Source of the DNA: an uncultured Candidatus Poseidoniales archaeon
Lineage (GTDB): Archaea; Thermoplasmatota; Poseidoniia; Poseidoniales; Poseidoniaceae
Assembly: GCA_905182185.1 (NCBI GenBank)
Contig: CAJJAP010000003.1
Location: 33,414-97,413 of the forward strand
Direction: 5' to 3'
Length of the DNA stretch: 64,000 nucleotides
Within the stretch, counting starts at the first letter, position 1; each line of letters begins with the position of its first letter. Below are positions 1 through 8,636 of the stretch, one piece after another. The notes under the pieces were generated by a model that was not told the origin of the DNA, did no database searches, and worked only from the letters and a program-made list of their open reading frames with translations. A program made the translations under genes and the position numbers.

Positions 1-1
1 G

Positions 2-760
2 GGACTAATGTATAGGGTCAGAGAAGGCCGAGATCAAAATATTCCTGCTGATGATACATCAATGAATATGGTTCAAAGATTTGTTTCAACGTTAGACCTA
101 GATGGAATTGACAATGACATCATGGAGCGAGTAATTGCAACATACCTAGTTTTGCATATGGACCATGGTGGCGGAAACCTCTCAACATTTACCGGCAAGG
201 CAATCGCATCTAGTAAAGCAACAGTGTATTCGGCTTTGGCTGGAGCAATGAATGCCCTAAGTGGCCCATTACATGGGCGGGCAAATCAATCATGTCTCGA
301 GTTTGTACTCAAGATTGGTACGAGTGACCCGATAAAAGTTGAGAATTTCGTACGCGGAGAATTGGCTGAAAAGCGACCAATATTCGGTTTCGGTCATGCC
401 GTCCTTCGTAGCGAAGACCCAAGGGCTACTGCTCAATTTGCTCTCGGAGAAGAAATCTGCCCAGATGATGAGAATTTCAAAATCATTCGCACCCTAAGGG
501 AAGTTGCACCTAGAGTTCTTGCTGAAAATCCAAAGATTAGTAATCCAAATGCAAATGTTGACATCGCAAGTGGAGCTTTACTTCACTATATTGGTCTTGA
601 GGACCCAACCTACTACACCACCTTCTTCGGCTGGGCTCGTGTAATGGGAATTGGAGCACAAATTGTAGATGAGCGCACTGTATTCCGCAATGGCAAAGGT
701 ACTCCACTTTACCGTCCTAAGTATTATGCTGAGCAACAAACATTGCGTCACGTTGAGTGA
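2..760 (+). CDS. gltA: Citrate synthase, C-terminal part (cut by window start)
   Basis: Condenses acetyl-CoA and oxaloacetate to citrate at the entry of the TCA cycle, in the cytosol. The reading frame is open to the window edge, so the N-terminus lies outside. About 250 residues remain, and they include the three family active-site regions: GPLHGRANQ with the first His, GFGHAVLR with the second His, and NVDIASG with the catalytic Asp. The C-terminal RPKYY stretch is also typical. The stop codon is directly followed by the stop of the convergent gene. Family assignment is secure; citrate versus 2-methylcitrate specificity cannot be read from this fragment. Confidence 0.93.
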   Translation, partial: GLMYRVREGRDQNIPADDTSMNMVQRFVSTLDLDGIDNDIMERVIATYLVLHMDHGGGNLSTFTGKAIASSKATVYSALAGAMNALSGPLHGRANQSCLEFVLKIGTSDPIKVENFVRGELAEKRPIFGFGHAVLRSEDPRATAQFALGEEICPDDENFKIIRTLREVAPRVLAENPKISNPNANVDIASGALLHYIGLEDPTYYTTFFGWARVMGIGAQIVDERTVFRNGKGTPLYRPKYYAEQQTLRHVE

Positions 761-1990
761 TTACTGTCCAATTACAGGACGAGATGTTTTTCCAGAACCT
801 CTGTGACCGATTAACCGTGGTGCTTGCCATGGTGGCGAAGAACCACTTGCATCTTGTAACAGTTCATCTACAGTTTTTTGCCAATTCCAAGTTTCTTTCC
901 ACATTGAAACTAAATCTTTTCTTCTTGCATCATCACAATTTGCCCAAGTAGGAACTTCAAGTTTGAGTTGTTTCAAGATTTCTAGATGATTTTCTTCTGT
1001 TGCAGAATCTAATAATGATTGTTGTTGCTTATCCAATGGTTGAGTACCTGGATTTGCCCAACGCGCGTGTCCTGTAGGCAACCATGTTAATTCGGGATTG
1101 GCTTTATCGCTCAAACCGGTAAGTCCAGCCTTTAGTATCAAGTTCTCATTGACTGGTTTGGTCGGCCAAACATATGTTGGCATACCTTTGCGTAACCTGT
1201 TCAGAGTGCGTAAATTTTTACCCTTTAAACCAATAGTTTTGCCAAATGGTAACTTGTTGTGTGGAGGAACAAAATACTCTATAGCGCATGGTAACATTGC
1301 ACTACCCATTGCATTATGTTGTTTTATCAATGATGAAAATGGTGTTGAAAGATAGATTGGAAGGCTTTGAAGGCGTTGGGTTGTTTTATTTCCATATGGC
1401 GCAATATAAGGGATTAAGGCTGCCCAAGGACGCTGAGTTTTGGCTAATTGAGAACTTTTCTTCATACCTTTGTGAAAGGCGTAATAGATCATGTTTTGAT
1501 GTGGAACATTAAATTCATCGAGGATTTTATCTGCCATTATGATAATATCAGCAACATGCTGATCATGTTTCTTTCGTGAAAAAAATCCTCCCCCCATCGG
1601 CGCATTGGGATGAGGCCGCTTTATCTCAATACATCCCATTTTACCCTTTTCAACCCAATTTTCACGGATGACTGAATCCTCCAGCATCCCTCTAAAAGAG
1701 ACAAAACCTTCCGCTTCTAAATCTGCTAAAGTCCATGCTTCAACCCACTTACTCCGACCCTGTAAGCGACTGGGTGAAATAGATACATCTCTATCGTGAT
1801 GAACAATCAGTTGCTTATCTGCAGTCATCCTAATATCAAATTCGATACCGTCGAAAAAGTTAATTCCGTGGCGTAAACTGTTCAATGTATTTTCCGGTTC
1901 TTGGTAATACATCTTCGCGCCCCATGCTGTCCAAACGCTGCACCTTGAAAGTATATCTTCCGGTTTAGACAAAAGTATGAGATCCTGCAA
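761..1990 (-). CDS. GDPD-like (glycerophosphodiester phosphodiesterase) family protein, atypical
   Basis: The N-terminal third matches the TIM-barrel glycerophosphodiester phosphodiesterase fold: EPENT (residues 31-35), a GIEFD metal-site motif (E50, D52) and VHHD (64-66). These enzymes hydrolyse glycerophosphodiesters to an alcohol and glycerol 3-phosphate. Two oddities are visible. The HRG motif expected just before PENT reads AWG, so the first catalytic His is missing there. An IGHRGSGK sequence, exactly like a GDPD barrel start, lies instead in the last 18 residues (H396-R397-G398). At 409 aa it is longer than the usual 250-300. No signal peptide is seen. The start is a TTG at 1990; the first ATG (residue 27) would remove barrel strand 1. 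It may be an inactive or rearranged enzyme. No substrate can be assigned. Confidence 0.6.
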   Translation of the reverse strand: MQDLILLSKPEDILSRCSVWTAWGAKMYYQEPENTLNSLRHGINFFDGIEFDIRMTADKQLIVHHDRDVSISPSRLQGRSKWVEAWTLADLEAEGFVSFRGMLEDSVIRENWVEKGKMGCIEIKRPHPNAPMGGGFFSRKKHDQHVADIIIMADKILDEFNVPHQNMIYYAFHKGMKKSSQLAKTQRPWAALIPYIAPYGNKTTQRLQSLPIYLSTPFSSLIKQHNAMGSAMLPCAIEYFVPPHNKLPFGKTIGLKGKNLRTLNRLRKGMPTYVWPTKPVNENLILKAGLTGLSDKANPELTWLPTGHARWANPGTQPLDKQQQSLLDSATEENHLEILKQLKLEVPTWANCDDARRKDLVSMWKETWNWQKTVDELLQDASGSSPPWQAPRLIGHRGSGKTSRPVIGQ

Positions 1991-2040
1991 ACAGTATTTT
2001 ACTACATAGGCGAATCTAAAACACTGAGTAAGTCTGAAAA

Positions 2041-2214
2041 AAAGCCAATAGAAGTGAGGAAAAGAAAAAGGCCATTTTTGGATATGGAATGTTTGATTGG
2101 GCCAAATCTGCTTTCGAAATTAGTATCGTATCCGCAATTCTACCTGCTTGGTTCGCCTATTTGTTTTTAGAAGGAATTAGAGTGGGAAGGAAGAAGATAT
2201 TCAGAACCGCATAA
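2041..2214 (+). pseudogene. Remnant of the N-terminus of an Atg22/UMF1-like MFS transporter
   Basis: An open frame reads KKKAIFGYGMFDWAKSAF followed by a hydrophobic stretch (ISIVSAILPAWFAYLF) and a stop at 2212-2214. GxxMFDWAxSAF at the start of the first helix is characteristic of UMF1/Atg22-type major facilitator transporters, which run to 400 aa or more. Only the first helix remains and no continuation is visible in the other frames before the next gene. The only in-frame ATG is at 2089. It fills most of the gap between the GDPD-like gene and the PAP2 gene. I read it as a decayed or truncated gene; a short expressed peptide is less likely. Confidence 0.45.
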
Positions 2215-2306
2215 CCCAATGAACCTCATTGATTAATGCCAAACTGCCAATTCCGCCCCCGTATACTGTGGCAACTTCTAAAGAGAGGTGGCATTGCCAT
2301 ACATCC

Positions 2307-3764
2307 ATGGAACCATATACAATCATGATACTGATGATTGTAATACTTACTCCAATCATTTGCTGGTTGTTTACCCGACACCGTCCAGATATGAGGGTTC
2401 CTTGGCGTCAATGGGCCCGTACTTTTCATGACAAGAGATACTATGTCCACGCACTTGGATATATTGCCATCATCAAATGGAAGAAAATAACTGACACAAT
2501 AAATGAACCCATCAAAATGAAAACTGGGCATTGGACTGAGTTAGTATATTCTATTGAAGGTGATTTTACAAAATGGATTCAAGATGCTTTTCAAAATGAT
2601 GCATTAACAGATTTCCTCAACTTCCATTACCTATTCGTCTATCTATTCTTGATATATGTGACAACTGTTTACTTCGCATTTACTGATGATCGTGACATGG
2701 CGGATAAGGTTGCCTTGAACTATTTACTCATTTACGCTCTTGCAGTACCATACTACTTGTTTTTCAATGTCGAAGTAACTTCTTCTTGGATTCCTAATAT
2801 GGACGCTCTATTGTATCATGACGGCTGGTATAGTTCGTTCTATGCTTTGCATGACCCTCTGGATAATGCCGTGCCGAGTTTACATGTCGCAATTCCATTT
2901 GGTATCCTCTATCTCAATTACTTACATGTAAAAGAAAAGGGAATAAAAATGTCTGAGTGGCGCCACTGGCCGTACCATGTATTCATAGTGATAAACACCT
3001 TAATGTTCATTTTCACAATTCTCTATCTCGGGATTCACTGGTTTGTTGATATCCCACTCGGTATTATCATTGGTGGGATTGGTGCATTATTCATTCATCA
3101 CTTACAACCACGTCTTCGCAATGATTTCGGACCGATGTTCAAGGGAGTTACTAGAAAGAAAGTATGGCGACACGTATTTGCTGAAGGTGTTGCTGCTCTA
3201 TTGTTACTCACTGTAATTTTGATGTCTGTAAACATTCAGTCTGAAACAGTAGACTCAAGGGTTTCATATCAACTTGGAGCCGATGATTCTACATTTGAGA
3301 TTATTCAAGAATTTGAACCAGGCTCTAGCGTCTCGTCAAATCTAACCAATCTTCACGACAGTATTAGATTGGAGGTTGTTGTCCTCATTGTTGAAATGAG
3401 TGAGCCTGCAATGGAAGATGGGTCCATCGATTGGGAAATAATGAAGACTTTAGGAGACTATTATACTGTAGAACCACAATCAACTTTGATGCTTGAAATA
3501 GATACCCCGAACAATTACCATCTCATCATTATGCACAACCCTGGCAATAGTAACGGCTCGAGCGAAAATGAAATTGTCCAAGTTCGCATCATCAATGACT
3601 ACCACGAAGATATAATGTGGAAAGCAGTATTACTTTCACTACCTTCTCTTTGGATTACAGGATTCGTAATCCACCGACTATACCGTTTGAAGAAATACAA
3701 GCGTAGTTTAATCGATTCAACTCCAAGTCACCTGTGGGAACAGGAGATAATTGAATCTGAGTAA
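2307..3764 (+). CDS. PAP2-superfamily membrane phosphatase with C-terminal extracytoplasmic domain
   Basis: An integral membrane protein of the PAP2 superfamily, closest in motif style to the Aur1/inositolphosphotransferase branch: PSLHVA (about residues 190-195) and HWFVD (about 244-248) supply the two catalytic His and the Asp. Members dephosphorylate or transfer lipid-linked phosphates, so a role in membrane lipid metabolism is likely. After the core helices comes a soluble stretch of about 150 residues, then a final helix and a short basic tail, so the soluble part probably faces outward. The ATG at 2307 is chosen because GAGAGGTGG lies upstream; an upstream TTG at 2229 is less convincing. 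The stop overlaps the region of the tatC start, so the two may be co-transcribed. The substrate is unknown. Confidence 0.75.
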   Translation: MEPYTIMILMIVILTPIICWLFTRHRPDMRVPWRQWARTFHDKRYYVHALGYIAIIKWKKITDTINEPIKMKTGHWTELVYSIEGDFTKWIQDAFQNDALTDFLNFHYLFVYLFLIYVTTVYFAFTDDRDMADKVALNYLLIYALAVPYYLFFNVEVTSSWIPNMDALLYHDGWYSSFYALHDPLDNAVPSLHVAIPFGILYLNYLHVKEKGIKMSEWRHWPYHVFIVINTLMFIFTILYLGIHWFVDIPLGIIIGGIGALFIHHLQPRLRNDFGPMFKGVTRKKVWRHVFAEGVAALLLLTVILMSVNIQSETVDSRVSYQLGADDSTFEIIQEFEPGSSVSSNLTNLHDSIRLEVVVLIVEMSEPAMEDGSIDWEIMKTLGDYYTVEPQSTLMLEIDTPNNYHLIIMHNPGNSNGSSENEIVQVRIINDYHEDIMWKAVLLSLPSLWITGFVIHRLYRLKKYKRSLIDSTPSHLWEQEIIESE

Positions 3765-3774
3765 TGGTGAGATT

Positions 3775-4152
3775 ATGTCAAATAGCGGTGACTTGGTAAG
3801 CGCTGTAGACGATTTGATGGATAGCCCTGGTGGGCTATTACTCAAACAATCAAGAGATTTCTTGAGGTCAAAAATTAAGATTATAGGATTTGTTTTCATC
3901 CTCGGAATAATAATTGGATTCCCGATTACAAGACAATTGATCACTTGGCTAATAGAGCCGGGTAGATTACCAGATGGTGTAGAAATAATCGTTATTTCAC
4001 CAGTAGAATTCATCATGCTACAACTGCGTATTGCGATGAGTATCGGTATTTTTTTCGTCATTACGACATTGATTTATTTCGGGATATTTGAAGGACTGAA
4101 AGTCACCATCAGTGAAACAAAAGTTAGCAGAGTTAAATTATTCAATACCTAA
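3775..4152 (+). CDS. tatC: TatC-like translocase, N-terminal frame (frame-disrupted)
   Basis: First half of a TatC-like component of the twin-arginine translocase, which exports folded proteins across the membrane. It shows a cytoplasmic N-terminus, a first transmembrane helix (IIGFVFILGIIIGF), an external loop with a PVEF motif like the TatC periplasmic loop, and a second helix. The frame then runs into a stop at 4150-4152, while the remaining helices continue in the +1 frame from about 4112. Removing one A from the AAAA run at 4119-4122 joins both halves into one continuous protein. I therefore treat this as one gene with a frame change. ATG 3775 is preferred over an upstream TTG. Confidence 0.6.
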   Translation: MSNSGDLVSAVDDLMDSPGGLLLKQSRDFLRSKIKIIGFVFILGIIIGFPITRQLITWLIEPGRLPDGVEIIVISPVEFIMLQLRIAMSIGIFFVITTLIYFGIFEGLKVTISETKVSRVKLFNT

Positions 4153-4570
4153 AACGGCTCCAACCATTTTACTTACAACAATTGCAATTATCTTATTGTC
4201 AATTTCAGGCTTGTATTACTCGTGGGAATTATTGACCCCAATGCTGCTCGAGTACCTAACAACCGATGCACAAAGTGCAGGACTATCCACTGATTGGAGG
4301 TTATCTGGCTATGTTGGTTTCATTGCAAACTTGGCCATAGCATCTATTATTGGTTTCCAGGCACCTGTTGCTACATTGCTAATTTTACGATTTGGAGTTG
4401 TAGATAGAAGTCAAATCAAATTGTATCGACGCCATATTTGGTTTTCTTCCTTCGTGGTGGGGGCATTGTTTTCACCACCCGACCCTCTCAGTTTATTCTT
4501 GGTTGCAGTACCTATAATCCTGCTATTCGAAATAGCACTAATAATCGATACGTTCACCAGAGAACAATAA
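4112..4570 (+). CDS. tatC: TatC-like translocase, C-terminal frame (frame-disrupted)
   Basis: Continuation of the TatC-like protein in the +1 frame. It carries the last transmembrane helices, a LTTDAQ loop, a GFQAPVATLLILRFGVV segment and a FSPPDPLS turn like the TatC late loop before the final helix. A GTG at 4112 could in principle start it separately, overlapping the first frame by 41 nt, so a naturally split and translationally coupled gene is the alternative to a frameshift. No ribosome-binding site stands out before that GTG. The gene converges with the PHP gene with a 3-nt gap. Confidence 0.6.
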   Translation: MKQKLAELNYSIPKTAPTILLTTIAIILLSISGLYYSWELLTPMLLEYLTTDAQSAGLSTDWRLSGYVGFIANLAIASIIGFQAPVATLLILRFGVVDRSQIKLYRRHIWFSSFVVGALFSPPDPLSLFLVAVPIILLFEIALIIDTFTREQ

Positions 4571-4573
4571 TGT

Positions 4574-5461
4574 TCAAATTATTTGCTCTGGTAAAGATGA
4601 ACTCGGAACAGCCATATGACCTGGCCTCGCTTGGTAACTCGGGCCATGATAATCTGAACCACATGTTACTTTCAATCCTATTTTTTGAGCACCATTTAGC
4701 AATTCCATACGATATTTATCTGGGTGAGAACGATGGAAAGCCTCTACTGCATCAACTCCTACTTCTTTGAGAAAGGAAAGTAAATTACTGCTTTCTATCC
4801 CATAATAAATAGGGTGAGCTAATGAGCAGATTCCACCGGCTGCATGAATAACATTTACCGCTTCAATAATGGTCGGCTTTGTTTTTTCAACATTAGCAGG
4901 GCAACCATCTCCCAACCACTCATCAAATACTTGTTGCATCGAATCAGCATAGCCTTTTTCTATCATTTCCTTGGCTAAATGCGGCCTTCCAACTGCACCA
5001 CTAGAACGTGCCATTACAGCCTCAAAATCAATCTTCATTCCCAATCCATTAACTTTCTCAACCATCCGCTTCATTCTTCCAATCCGACCTTCAGCGAATG
5101 GTTCTAACCACTTTCCAAAAGCAGTAATCGATTGTGAATTGATGTTGGGGTCATGAGTTGGAAAGTAGGCAAGTAAATGCCATGATGTCGTAGAACGATC
5201 TCTTCCTTCTTTCTCAAGAATAGTGGATTGGGCAGGTAGACCAGGAATACAAGTAATTTCGACTCCAGGAATGAATCTTATTCCTCTTTGTTTTGCTTCC
5301 TCGCTTGCTTCTTTCCAGCCACTGATGACATCATGATCGGTCAAAGCCCAAACTTTAACCCCTTCTGATTCAATTTTTTGTGCCAGTTGCGACACACTCA
5401 ATTCCCCATCGGAATGAGTTGAATGACCATGAAGGTCGTAGTGCTCACTCCATTGCATCAT
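4574..5461 (-). CDS. PHP-domain metal-dependent phosphoesterase
   Basis: A polymerase-and-histidinol-phosphatase (PHP) domain enzyme. Near the N-terminus DLHGHSTHSDG supplies the first metal-binding His cluster, followed by ALTDHD, PGVEIT, SLAHP and, near the end, CGSDYHG. This order matches the YciV/TrpH-like branch that hydrolyses 3',5'-nucleoside bisphosphates or short oligonucleotides. The protein is soluble with no signal peptide, so it should act in the cytosol. Start ATG 5461 is selected because GGAGG lies 7 nt upstream; an upstream ATG at 5479 overlaps that site. It is the last gene of a run of minus-strand genes (PHP, membrane protein, FolD). The exact substrate is not determined. 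Confidence 0.85.
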   Translation of the reverse strand: MMQWSEHYDLHGHSTHSDGELSVSQLAQKIESEGVKVWALTDHDVISGWKEASEEAKQRGIRFIPGVEITCIPGLPAQSTILEKEGRDRSTTSWHLLAYFPTHDPNINSQSITAFGKWLEPFAEGRIGRMKRMVEKVNGLGMKIDFEAVMARSSGAVGRPHLAKEMIEKGYADSMQQVFDEWLGDGCPANVEKTKPTIIEAVNVIHAAGGICSLAHPIYYGIESSNLLSFLKEVGVDAVEAFHRSHPDKYRMELLNGAQKIGLKVTCGSDYHGPSYQARPGHMAVPSSSLPEQII

Positions 5462-5499
5462 TACCAATCCTCCATTCAAACGTTTTTCAAGTTATATCA

Positions 5500-6384
5500 T
5501 TAGAATAGATCATCTAAGTCTGGTAATTCGGGAGAAGGAGTGGCAATGACTGTAACTGCTGGTGGTAACTCTTGATGTGATTCTGAAACAATTTCGGGCA
5601 ATTCGGGAAGCATTGGTAGTAAGTTTTCTAAATCCGATGTCGGATTTTGTTCAAGGTCACTACTTTCTTCAAATGTTTCATCCAATGGAGGAAGGGTAGA
5701 AAATAGTTCATCCAAATCCGGTAACGGGACATGAGCAATTCCTTCACTGACGAAAACACGGTCTACTTCCAATCCGGGAGCAATCGGGGTGAGTATTTGC
5801 TCTGGATCTTCATGGGGCAATGCGATTCTCTCTACATTCACTCTCGACGGTTGGTTTTCGATAACTTGTGCTAGCTCCATTGTTGCCTCAACTGGTTGTT
5901 GATTGATCTGTTGAGTAGGCGCTTCAACTACCTTCTGAACCGGTGCCAATACTATCGGTTGTGCACTATCTACAATACCCAATACACCTATTGCGTGCTC
6001 AATGTTTTGCTGCTCAGCAGTTTCCGATTGGCCAAGAATAGAATTGATTATGGCAGATGTTTGAGGACTAGAGCCAACTGTCTCAAATCCATATTGGTCC
6101 ATTGAGGTTGTTGAAGATGAACGAACTTTTGTTGGCATGTCCTCGAATGATTGGATTTGTTGCTCGGATGTCAACTTTGTATCAAATTGTGGAATTTCTT
6201 TTTCCTTACTGGCCCACCATGCAATTGCTGCCACAGTGATTGCTGCCCCAAGAATAGCGCTTTCCTCAACCTTCCAACCAGCATTGCCAATTAGATTCCA
6301 TTTTAAATTAGCAATTACAACTGCGCCGAGGATGACGGTGATTATTCTAGCAATAATCACAAGACGAGGGGCTCTGTGGTCCAT
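5500..6384 (-). CDS. Two-helix membrane protein with acidic, proline-rich repeat tail
   Basis: I do not recognise this family. The N-terminus holds two probable transmembrane helices (about residues 8-27 and 42-58), ending WWASKEKE. The rest, about 235 residues, is hydrophilic, rich in Glu, Gln and Pro, and looks largely disordered. A short motif recurs: PLPDLDELF in the middle and ELPDLDDLF as the very last residues, with related LPELPE segments between. Such acidic linear motifs ending in a hydrophobic LF often serve as docking sites, but no partner is evident. It lies between FolD and the PHP gene with short spacers, all on the minus strand. Confidence 0.6.
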   Translation of the reverse strand: MDHRAPRLVIIARIITVILGAVVIANLKWNLIGNAGWKVEESAILGAAITVAAIAWWASKEKEIPQFDTKLTSEQQIQSFEDMPTKVRSSSTTSMDQYGFETVGSSPQTSAIINSILGQSETAEQQNIEHAIGVLGIVDSAQPIVLAPVQKVVEAPTQQINQQPVEATMELAQVIENQPSRVNVERIALPHEDPEQILTPIAPGLEVDRVFVSEGIAHVPLPDLDELFSTLPPLDETFEESSDLEQNPTSDLENLLPMLPELPEIVSESHQELPPAVTVIATPSPELPDLDDLF

Positions 6385-6435
6385 GCTATCAATGCGATAC
6401 GGTAAGACTGAACCTAAGAGGGTTTTCCACCGCTA

Positions 6436-7305
6436 TTAATTCATCTCTGCCGCACGTACAGTATTTTCCATCAACATTGCAATTGTCATTGGTCCAACTC
6501 CGCCTGGGACAGGGGATAACCATGCAGCCTTATTCGCTACACTTGAATCAACATCTCCTGTCAATCTCCAGCCTCTGTCACGTGTTGTATCATCAACGCG
6601 ATTAATACCAACATCGACTACGACCGCACCTGCTTTTATCCAATCAGCAGTAACCATTTCGGCTCTACCTACAGCAGCGATTAGAATATCTGCTTTTGAG
6701 CAAACTTCTCTGCTATCAACTGTTCTTGAGTGAGCGATTGTAACAGTGCAATCCACACCTTTGGCTCCAAGTAGCAAAGCCATAGGGTTACCGACGATTC
6801 GCGAGCGACCGAGAACCACTGCATTTTTTCCCGAGGTCTCAATTCCTGCCCACTTCAGCATACGCATTACTCCACTTGGAGTGCAAGGCAACATACCATC
6901 CATCCGTCCTTGGACCAAGCGTCCAAGGTTTTCTGGATGAAAACCATCAACATCTTTGCTTGGTGAAATTAAATCGGTTAAACCTTCTTCATCCATATGT
7001 TTTGGAAGGGGTGATTGAACCAAAATACCATGTAATGATTTATCGGCATTTAGTTCATTGATGATATCTCTTACTTCGTTTTCAGTACTGTCACTTGGTA
7101 ATTCGATATGAGTTGATTTGATTCCCAATCTTTCACAGGCCTTTACTTTGGAGTTGACATATACATGAGACGCTGGATCATTTCCTACTATCAATACTGC
7201 AAGATGCGGATTTACTCCTGCCTGCTTTAGAGTAGAAATACGTACATGGAGTTCTTCCTCAACACTCGCTGCGCAAGCCTTGCCGTCAAGACGCTGTGCT
7301 ACCAT
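6436..7305 (-). CDS. folD: Bifunctional methylenetetrahydrofolate dehydrogenase/cyclohydrolase
   Basis: FolD interconverts 5,10-methylene-, methenyl- and 10-formyl-tetrahydrofolate in the cytosol, supplying one-carbon units for purines and formylation. Visible family features are YVNSKVKACE with the catalytic Lys, QSPLPKHM, the dinucleotide-binding GRSRIVGNPMA segment, and PVPGGVGPMT near the C-terminus. Length from ATG 7305 is about 290 aa, as usual; this start places LDGK near the N-terminus as in other FolD proteins. A TTG at 7356 would add 17 residues. Presence of FolD implies a folate-type one-carbon carrier, a trait widely thought to be acquired from bacteria in some archaea. Confidence 0.95.
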   Translation of the reverse strand: MVAQRLDGKACAASVEEELHVRISTLKQAGVNPHLAVLIVGNDPASHVYVNSKVKACERLGIKSTHIELPSDSTENEVRDIINELNADKSLHGILVQSPLPKHMDEEGLTDLISPSKDVDGFHPENLGRLVQGRMDGMLPCTPSGVMRMLKWAGIETSGKNAVVLGRSRIVGNPMALLLGAKGVDCTVTIAHSRTVDSREVCSKADILIAAVGRAEMVTADWIKAGAVVVDVGINRVDDTTRDRGWRLTGDVDSSVANKAAWLSPVPGGVGPMTIAMLMENTVRAAEMN

Positions 7306-7458
7306 GTAGGGGGCTGTCGCTACACCTTCTTTGAGGATTCGCTTTACGGTGCTCAATCATCAACAACTGTTCTGTACGAACTGCATGTGTAATCTGTACT
7401 GAAATCAAAGGCACAATGCTGAGGCTTTGACAGAATGAACAGAATCGTCAAATTCTGT

Positions 7459-8217
7459 TCAAGAACTATCGTCTGAATAGAAAATTGAAACTGATTGCTG
7501 CACAGAAATATAATCCTGCCCATCTTCATAATTGATTCTTAATTCATGGGCGAGATACGTGCTGAAATGAAGAGTGTCCCAAGTCACCGATTCACCATCA
7601 TTCACCTGACTGCTTTTACTCTGACAGACATCGTTGTACTCATCGGCAATGTTCCACGAGATTTCAACAGACCGTCCACCAACCCCAACTCCATCAAGAA
7701 GAGTTGGGTTTTCAATGGTCGAGTTGATGACGACAAACAGTGGTTTCACACCACCATTGGCTGGGTTCGGATTGTACATCAATGTTTGAGGTTCATTTGT
7801 GTTTGATTCAATCCAGTCGATACGCAAATCGATTTGAATGTCAAGTGAAGTGTTGAGTTGCAAGTTTGAAGCATCGACCACATAGGCAGTAATGTTGTAG
7901 ATTCCATGTTCAAAGAATTCGATTGAAACGGTCGAACTTGTTGAAGCATCCGTTGTAACAGGGGTGCTCCCATCCATAAGGTCAATACCGAAAGTCATCA
8001 AACTATTCTTGCTCGTTGTCTTTGAGAAATCAAAATCGATGCTCACGTTTGACCAAGACACTTGTTCACCCTCGGAGTACGACTCAACGACAGTCCCCTT
8101 CATTGTGCTTGCTTCGACGATGAGTTCGAACTTCGATTCATCTTCACTTTGGGCCAAGCAGCCAACAAGGCTGGATGAACAGAGTAGAAGAACCAACACT
8201 GAACTGGCTCTCCACAT
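7459..8217 (-). CDS. Secreted lipoprotein with Ig/PKD-like domain
   Basis: The N-terminus is a lipoprotein signal: a basic start (MWRAS), a hydrophobic core of leucines and a lipobox LVGC, after which the mature protein would begin with a lipidated Cys. The rest is Ser/Thr/Asp-rich and beta-strand-like with sequences resembling PKD or Ig folds (for example a GIYNITAYVVDAS stretch). It likely stands on the outer face of the membrane. ATG 8217 is chosen because AGGTGA sits 8 nt upstream; a GTG at 8229 is possible. No enzymatic motif is seen and its role is unknown. Confidence 0.65.
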   Translation of the reverse strand: MWRASSVLVLLLCSSSLVGCLAQSEDESKFELIVEASTMKGTVVESYSEGEQVSWSNVSIDFDFSKTTSKNSLMTFGIDLMDGSTPVTTDASTSSTVSIEFFEHGIYNITAYVVDASNLQLNTSLDIQIDLRIDWIESNTNEPQTLMYNPNPANGGVKPLFVVINSTIENPTLLDGVGVGGRSVEISWNIADEYNDVCQSKSSQVNDGESVTWDTLHFSTYLAHELRINYEDGQDYISVQQSVSIFYSDDSS

Positions 8218-8398
8218 ACCCTTACTCACCTGCAGTTGGTATAAAAAATGGATTCATCCACTGAAGTCAACTATCCCAAGACATCATGTCAGTAATTCAG
8301 TTTGTGCTAAACATGGAACTCGGATGAGAATAAAAAGAAAGCATAAGAATCCGTCAACTTGGAATTCTCGGATTTATCGCTCAACGCGAATGATAAGG

Positions 8399-8471
8399 AG
8401 CCTGCGGAGGGACTCGAACCCCCGGCCTTCGGATTACAAATCCGATGCACTACCAGCTATGCTACACAGGC
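8399..8471 (-). tRNA. tRNA-Thr (anticodon TGT)
   Basis: Read on the minus strand the sequence folds into a full cloverleaf: acceptor GCCTGTG paired with CGCAGGC, a D-arm, an anticodon stem TCGGA/TCCGA with loop TTTGTAA (anticodon TGT), and a T-arm with TTCGAGT loop. The discriminator is T and no CCA is encoded. No intron is present. Confidence 0.93.
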
Positions 8472-8483
8472 GACAAGATGGGC

Positions 8484-8609
8484 GAGTTGCCTCTCCTTCT
8501 TGAATAAAGTGGTTGCAATAGTTGTAAGGAATTGCTGTTGATTGGAAAAGTTATTATCAAAAGTGTCCCTTTTCCCTACTTCCTTAACTACTAACGGAAG
8601 AGGCAACTC
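8484..8609. repeat. 11-bp perfect inverted repeat, arms about 104 nt apart
   Basis: GAGTTGCCTCT at 8484-8494 is exactly complementary to AGAGGCAACTC at 8599-8609. The pair occupies the space between the tRNA-Thr gene and the aminotransferase gene. The loop of about 104 nt contains no gene. It could be a leader RNA structure, a remnant of a small mobile element or chance. Confidence 0.4.
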
Positions 8610-8636
8610 AAAGAGGATGTCTGCATTGGGCGGGAT

